27,168 nucleotides of DNA. Source: Deltaproteobacteria bacterium (GTDB taxonomy: Bacteria > Desulfobacterota > Syntrophia > Syntrophales > UBA5619). Below are positions 23,896 to 27,168 of this stretch, in pieces. Position numbers and translations under genes: made by a program. Each line of letters begins with the position of its first letter. The stretch's first letter is position 1. The notes beneath the pieces were generated by a model, which was given only the letters and a program-made list of their open reading frames with translations, did not search any database and was not told where the DNA came from. The DNA lies in assembly GCA_021372695.1 (NCBI GenBank), contig JAJFTY010000061.1, forward strand, positions 1 to 27,168, given 5' to 3'.

Positions 23896-25014
23896 ATGCA
23901 ATCAGATAGAGTGGAATTTCTGTTCCTGTCGCAGGAGGAAATGATTGAAGCAGGTGTTCTGGATATGTCCAATTGTCTCAAGACAATGGAAGAAGCCTTC
24001 AGACTGGTTGGAGAGGGGGACTTTCTCATGTCCGGCCCGACCCAAAGCGAACATGGGACAAGGATCTGGTTCCCTTCGGAACCTGCTGGGCCCCGAATGC
24101 CGGTCTACGGGCCTGATCGTCGCTTTATGGCATTGGTCGGTTATTTGGGCGGAGACTACCATGTGGCCGGGGAGAAGTGGTATGGCTCCAATATTGAAAA
24201 TCCGGTTAAACACGGCCTTCCCCGCTCTGTCCTGATGGTTGTGCTCAACGACCCCGACACCTGTGCCCCTCTGGCCGTCATGGATGGCAACCTGATCAGC
24301 AGCATGAGAACGGGAGCAGTCATCGGACTGGGTGCGAAGTATCTCTCCGGTCCGGGAGCAAACACGGCCGGGATCGTGGGGGCAGGGATAATCAGCAAAA
24401 CCTGCTTAATGGCCATTGCGGCTGCCGTGCCCAGCATCAGGCAGGTCAAAGTCCTTGACATCGATCTCGGGAGAGCGAAAACCTTTGCCGAAGAGATGGG
24501 AAAAGAGCTTGGTTTGGACGTCCGCCCCGTCTCGACGCTCAAAGAATTGGTCGAAGGTTCGGATGTCGTCAGCACCGCAGCCGCCGGTGAAACGCTGCCG
24601 AAATTCTCCGCAAGTTGGCTCAAGGAAGGAGCCTTTCTCGGTATTTCCGATCACTCAACGGTTGAAGAAAACCTATGGTTGAGCTGCAGAATCGTGGCAG
24701 ACTACTGGCCGATGCACCTGTCATGGCGGAACGACAAAGAAAGGTTGACCGTCAATGTCCCATGGACACCCATGCACTGGCCGCTTCATCAAATCATCCT
24801 GTCCGGACGGCTGAAGGATTCCGATATCATCAACCTGGGGGATGTTGTTTCCGGTAAAATATCCCGGGTCGAAGCAGCGAAGGGAAGGACCATCATGGCG
24901 ACGGGCGGCATGGTCATCGAGGACCTGGCCTGGGGCTGGAAAATTTACCGGCAGGCCAGTGAAAAGGGGCTGGGGAATAAACTGAAGCTCTGGGAGAAAT
25001 TCCACTGGTCATAA
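23896..25014 (+). CDS. Ornithine cyclodeaminase/mu-crystallin family protein
   Basis: The 372-residue protein matches the ornithine cyclodeaminase family. Evidence includes the N-terminal LSQEEMIEAGVLDM start, a substrate region with KWYGSN (~94-99), LAVMDGNLISSMRTGAVIGL (~126-145), the Rossmann nucleotide site GIVGAGIISK (~159-168), and LDIDLGRAKTFAEEM. Members use bound NAD(H) to deaminate and cyclise ornithine to proline, or reduce ketimines, or act as opine-type dehydrogenases such as SbnB. Here it probably processes the amine or amino acid released by the neighbouring lyase. The ATG at 23896 is chosen because GGAGG (23886-23890) sits just before it. It lies 122 bases after the lyase gene and ends the cluster. 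Confidence 0.85.
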   Translation: MQSDRVEFLFLSQEEMIEAGVLDMSNCLKTMEEAFRLVGEGDFLMSGPTQSEHGTRIWFPSEPAGPRMPVYGPDRRFMALVGYLGGDYHVAGEKWYGSNIENPVKHGLPRSVLMVVLNDPDTCAPLAVMDGNLISSMRTGAVIGLGAKYLSGPGANTAGIVGAGIISKTCLMAIAAAVPSIRQVKVLDIDLGRAKTFAEEMGKELGLDVRPVSTLKELVEGSDVVSTAAAGETLPKFSASWLKEGAFLGISDHSTVEENLWLSCRIVADYWPMHLSWRNDKERLTVNVPWTPMHWPLHQIILSGRLKDSDIINLGDVVSGKISRVEAAKGRTIMATGGMVIEDLAWGWKIYRQASEKGLGNKLKLWEKFHWS

Positions 25015-25342
25015 CGGCGGCGTTCAGGACGCGGATCGTGGCGACCCGGCGGGCCGAGGCGGCGAATCCGTCCCGGGTCGACGATGTCCGGGCGAGAAAA
25101 CCCTGCATTGCCAACGGCTGCGGCGTGGTGCGCGGCGCGAACGTCCTTGAAACCACTGCGCAATGCCCAGGTCTTATGGCGCCTGCAAAGCTCACGTGAT
25201 CTATTGGTTTTCGCAGACGAGATGGACCGGACCTGGCTATGCTCGGCGGATGACCGCCTGCGTTGAGGCTCTCCGGTCCAAGGGGCGCCGCACGTTCACC
25301 CTGGCCGATGCGATGGACCCCGGTCGAGGCACAAAACATCTG

Positions 25343-25372
25343 TTGACAAATCAAAAACAGCCCCCCTATAAT
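25343..25372 (+). promoter_or_regulatory. Consensus sigma-70 promoter without obvious gene
   Basis: TTGACA (25343-25348) and TATAAT (25367-25372) are both exact consensus hexamers, separated by 18 bases. No coding frame or tRNA follows within 500 bases, so it may drive a small RNA, a lost gene, or the distant Fe-S protein gene at 25931. Confidence 0.6.
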
Positions 25373-25814
25373 TCCACCCGATCGCAACCATACCTCATCG
25401 GACAGAGGCGCTCTCACCACCGTTTTTGACATCCCCGCTGCAGGTTGCTCGCGAGGCCGTGAGTGAGGACCTTGCCCTCTGTCGGCGTCGCTTCGGGAAA
25501 GAGGATTCCTCCCCTGCGTTCGGAATAAAGATTCCGCTTCCCAGCAAGTCATCAACATCAGGCAGGCTGCATGAACGCCAAGGGCGTGGAGAACATTGCG
25601 GGCGCAAGGCTCCCCAGAGTCGGCCACATCTCCAGGAACAGAAAAGGCGCGCGCCACGATACGAGGGGTCGTTATTGAATGCCGATTCACACCATTTCCG
25701 CCCAATGCGTACAAAATGTCCGGCTGGAGGAAGCTCCTGTGCCGCATCGCGCTCCCCATGGCGTACCGGAAGGGCAGGGCGAAAAGGTTCATGGGCACGT
25801 AGGAACAAAAGACA

Positions 25815-25897
25815 CTGGACCCCGACTTTCGCCGGGGTGACGTTTGAATACCGGTTTCGCCGGTACGACATCTGGATACCGGCTTTCGCCGTTACGC
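25815..25897. repeat. Three short palindromic intergenic repeats
   Basis: Related units at 25815-25842, 25844-25869 and 25872-25897 share the pattern TGGAYMCCGRCTTTCGCCGG with a following RTGAC/TACG. Each can fold into a small hairpin; the clearest is TACCGG-TTTCG-CCGGTA in the second. They resemble the dispersed intergenic repeats whose translation reads '(I)PAFAGMT', frequent in deltaproteobacterial genomes. Confidence 0.7.
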
Positions 25898-25930
25898 GGT
25901 CGCGGGGATTTTTGGAAAAGGGGGGAATTC

Positions 25931-27019
25931 ATGAACGAGAAGATATGGCAGGATGCCGCACAGGCATCGCTGAACGCGGGGGGTATCCCGATTCCCATCA
26001 CCGGAACGACGATCGAATTGCTGCAGACGATCATGGATGAAAAAGAGGCCGAATTCATTCCCATATTCACGAAGCCGATGAACAGGAAGGAGATCCGGGA
26101 TAAATCCGACCTGGATGACAGGGCGCTGGACAGCATGCTGGAGGGTCTCATGACCAAGGGGATCGTCACAGGCATTCCCAGCAAAAGCACGGGCACGGTC
26201 GTGTACCGGCTGATGCCGCCCATCCCGGGGCTCTTCGAATTCACGATGATGAGGGGCGGCACGGGCGAAAAGGAAAAGAAGCTGGCCACGTTGTTCGACC
26301 AGCTTTTCAAGGAGATCTCGAATATTACCCAGAGCAGCTATGATCCGATCATCGAGCTTTTCAAAACAGTACCCCCCATGACCCGGGTCATCCCGGTGGA
26401 ACAGGCCGTGGAGCAGAAACATGACGCTGTTTTGCCCTATGAAGACCTGAAGGCCATCATAGACAAGTTCGACAAAATCGCGCTCGCCACCTGCTACTGC
26501 CGCCACGAAAAGGATCTCCTGGGCAAGCCCTGCCAGGTCACGAAGGAAAGGGAAAACTGCTTTCTCTTCGGCCAGACCGCCGAGTTTGTCATCCAATACA
26601 AGTTCGGCCGGCAGGTATCGAAGGATGAAGCATGGAAGGTCATGGAAAAGGCCAGGGAAGACGGGCTGGTGCACAAGGCATTCCACGTCAAGCAGGATCT
26701 GGCCAACGATGAGTTTGCCATCTGCAACTGCTGCAAATGCTGCTGCGGCACCTTCCAGATGTACTATGGGGGATGCGCGCCGATGCAGTCCTACGCATCA
26801 AGCCTCGCCGCCGTCAACTCCTCCGACTGCACAGGCTGCGGGATCTGCGAGGAGGCGTGCCCCATGGAGGCGATTCAGCTTGCCGACGACGTGGCAGCGG
26901 TCAGCAGGGCGAAATGCATCGGCTGCGGCGTCTGCGCTTCTCAGTGCCCCGCATCGGCGATCGCCATGGAAAGAACCGGCATCCGGGATGTTTTTGTCCC
27001 GCCGCCGAGGAGATCTTAA
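25931..27019 (+). CDS. Cysteine-rich 4Fe-4S ferredoxin-type protein
   Basis: The 362-residue protein ends with two 4Fe-4S ferredoxin motifs, C300-x2-C303-x2-C306-x3-C310-P and C329-x2-C332-x2-C335-x3-C339-P. Before these is an unusual run of cysteines (residues 265, 267, 268, 270, 271, 272). Further upstream is a CYCRHEKDLLGKPC segment (188-201) that could hold another cluster or metal. The first ~110 residues look like a small winged-helix domain (KEIRDKSDLDDRALDSMLEGLMTKGIV). Such proteins probably shuttle electrons between soluble oxidoreductases. The redox partner is unknown. hypA follows after 10 bases, suggesting a link to hydrogenase biogenesis or function. The ATG at 25931 follows a GGGGGG stretch; the upstream in-frame part consists of intergenic repeats. 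A fragment of a paralogue lies at 13202-13287. Confidence 0.8.
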   Translation: MNEKIWQDAAQASLNAGGIPIPITGTTIELLQTIMDEKEAEFIPIFTKPMNRKEIRDKSDLDDRALDSMLEGLMTKGIVTGIPSKSTGTVVYRLMPPIPGLFEFTMMRGGTGEKEKKLATLFDQLFKEISNITQSSYDPIIELFKTVPPMTRVIPVEQAVEQKHDAVLPYEDLKAIIDKFDKIALATCYCRHEKDLLGKPCQVTKERENCFLFGQTAEFVIQYKFGRQVSKDEAWKVMEKAREDGLVHKAFHVKQDLANDEFAICNCCKCCCGTFQMYYGGCAPMQSYASSLAAVNSSDCTGCGICEEACPMEAIQLADDVAAVSRAKCIGCGVCASQCPASAIAMERTGIRDVFVPPPRRS

Positions 27020-27029
27020 AAGGATCGCC

Positions 27030-27168
27030 ATGCATGAGCTTTCCGTCACAGAGGCGATCCTGAAGATCGTGCTGAAACACGCGGAGGCGAACAGCGTGCG
27101 GCAGGTCGTGGCCATTCATCTGCGGATCGGGAAAATGAGCGATCTCCAGGACGAGTGGCTCCAGAGCT
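27030..27168 (+). CDS. hypA: Hydrogenase maturation nickel chaperone HypA (5' part, cut by window end)
   Basis: The first 46 residues are visible. They begin MHELSVTEAIL, where His2 is the nickel ligand of HypA, and continue with the typical VAIHLRIGKMSDLQDEWLQS pattern. HypA delivers nickel to NiFe hydrogenase during assembly, with HypB. The zinc-binding cysteines would lie beyond the window. AGGA precedes the ATG, 10 bases after the Fe-S protein stop, so both probably belong to one operon. Confidence 0.9.
   Translation, partial: MHELSVTEAILKIVLKHAEANSVRQVVAIHLRIGKMSDLQDEWLQS

Larger units (their letters stand above)
25015..25930. other. Long region without a convincing gene
   Basis: About 900 bases carry only short frames of unrelated composition on both strands, and I recognise none as a protein. 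The first part (25015-25300) is GC-rich and may be gene debris. An orphan consensus promoter lies at 25343-25372, a block shared with the scar at 13.17 kb lies at 25741-25781, and three hairpin repeats lie at 25815-25897. Confidence 0.6.

Noticed and set aside
24914..25798. Minus-strand open frame (294 codons) covering the end of the cyclodeaminase gene and the gap
   Set aside because: It overlaps a solid gene and crosses an intergenic repeat block; no motif or ribosome binding site was found.

Overview
The window looks like chromosomal sequence of an anaerobic deltaproteobacterium (Desulfobacterota, perhaps Syntrophales-like). This is inferred from a tungsten-type aldehyde:ferredoxin oxidoreductase, a sigma-54 enhancer-binding regulator with -24/-12 promoters, a tripartite tricarboxylate transporter (TTT), a cysteine-rich double 4Fe-4S protein followed by hypA, and short intergenic palindromic repeats of a kind common in such genomes. 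No rRNA, tRNA or CRISPR array was seen. The lineage is an inference from gene content, not a measured placement.

Region 1 (1-13.0 kb) is an accessory, defence-like island, all on the + strand. It holds a ParB-family gene, a 26-bp perfect palindrome, a large type III-like restriction/helicase subunit (res), an AlbA_2/Schlafen-type ATP-binding protein one base downstream, a remnant of another winged-helix gene, and a type III-like DNA methyltransferase (mod). The mod gene is broken near 8.15 kb by an internal deletion plus frameshift. An AT-richer two-gene insert follows: a 37-kDa nucleoid-associated (NdpA/YejK-like) protein whose stop overlaps the start of a RelA/SpoT-domain alarmone synthetase. 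The island ends with a UvrD/Rep-type helicase carrying an N-terminal RelE-like domain. The alarmone synthetase/nucleoid-protein pair inside a restriction-modification locus is the best candidate here for an undescribed defence arrangement.

Region 2 (13.05-13.3 kb) is a scar. It is a mosaic of short blocks that match the helicase 3' end, an intergenic stretch near 25.75 kb, and the Fe-S protein gene at 26.2 kb.

Region 3 (13.3-25.0 kb) is a metabolic island. A MoaD-like sulfur carrier and an aldehyde:ferredoxin oxidoreductase overlap on the minus strand. A PAS-PAS-AAA+-Fis sigma-54 activator is divergent from them. Downstream on the + strand are a class III aminotransferase, TctB, TctA, TctC, an argininosuccinate-lyase-family enzyme and an ornithine-cyclodeaminase-family enzyme. 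Canonical GG-N10-GC promoters lie upstream of both the oxidoreductase (minus strand) and the aminotransferase (+ strand), flanking the regulator. A plausible reading is that the regulator switches on uptake of a carboxylated amino compound, its cleavage and deamination, and disposal of the resulting aldehyde or acid through the oxidoreductase.

Region 4 (25.0-27.17 kb) begins with about 900 bp lacking a convincing gene. That stretch holds an orphan consensus sigma-70 promoter and a run of three hairpin repeats. It is followed by a cysteine-rich 4Fe-4S protein and the start of hypA (nickel insertion into hydrogenase), cut by the window edge.
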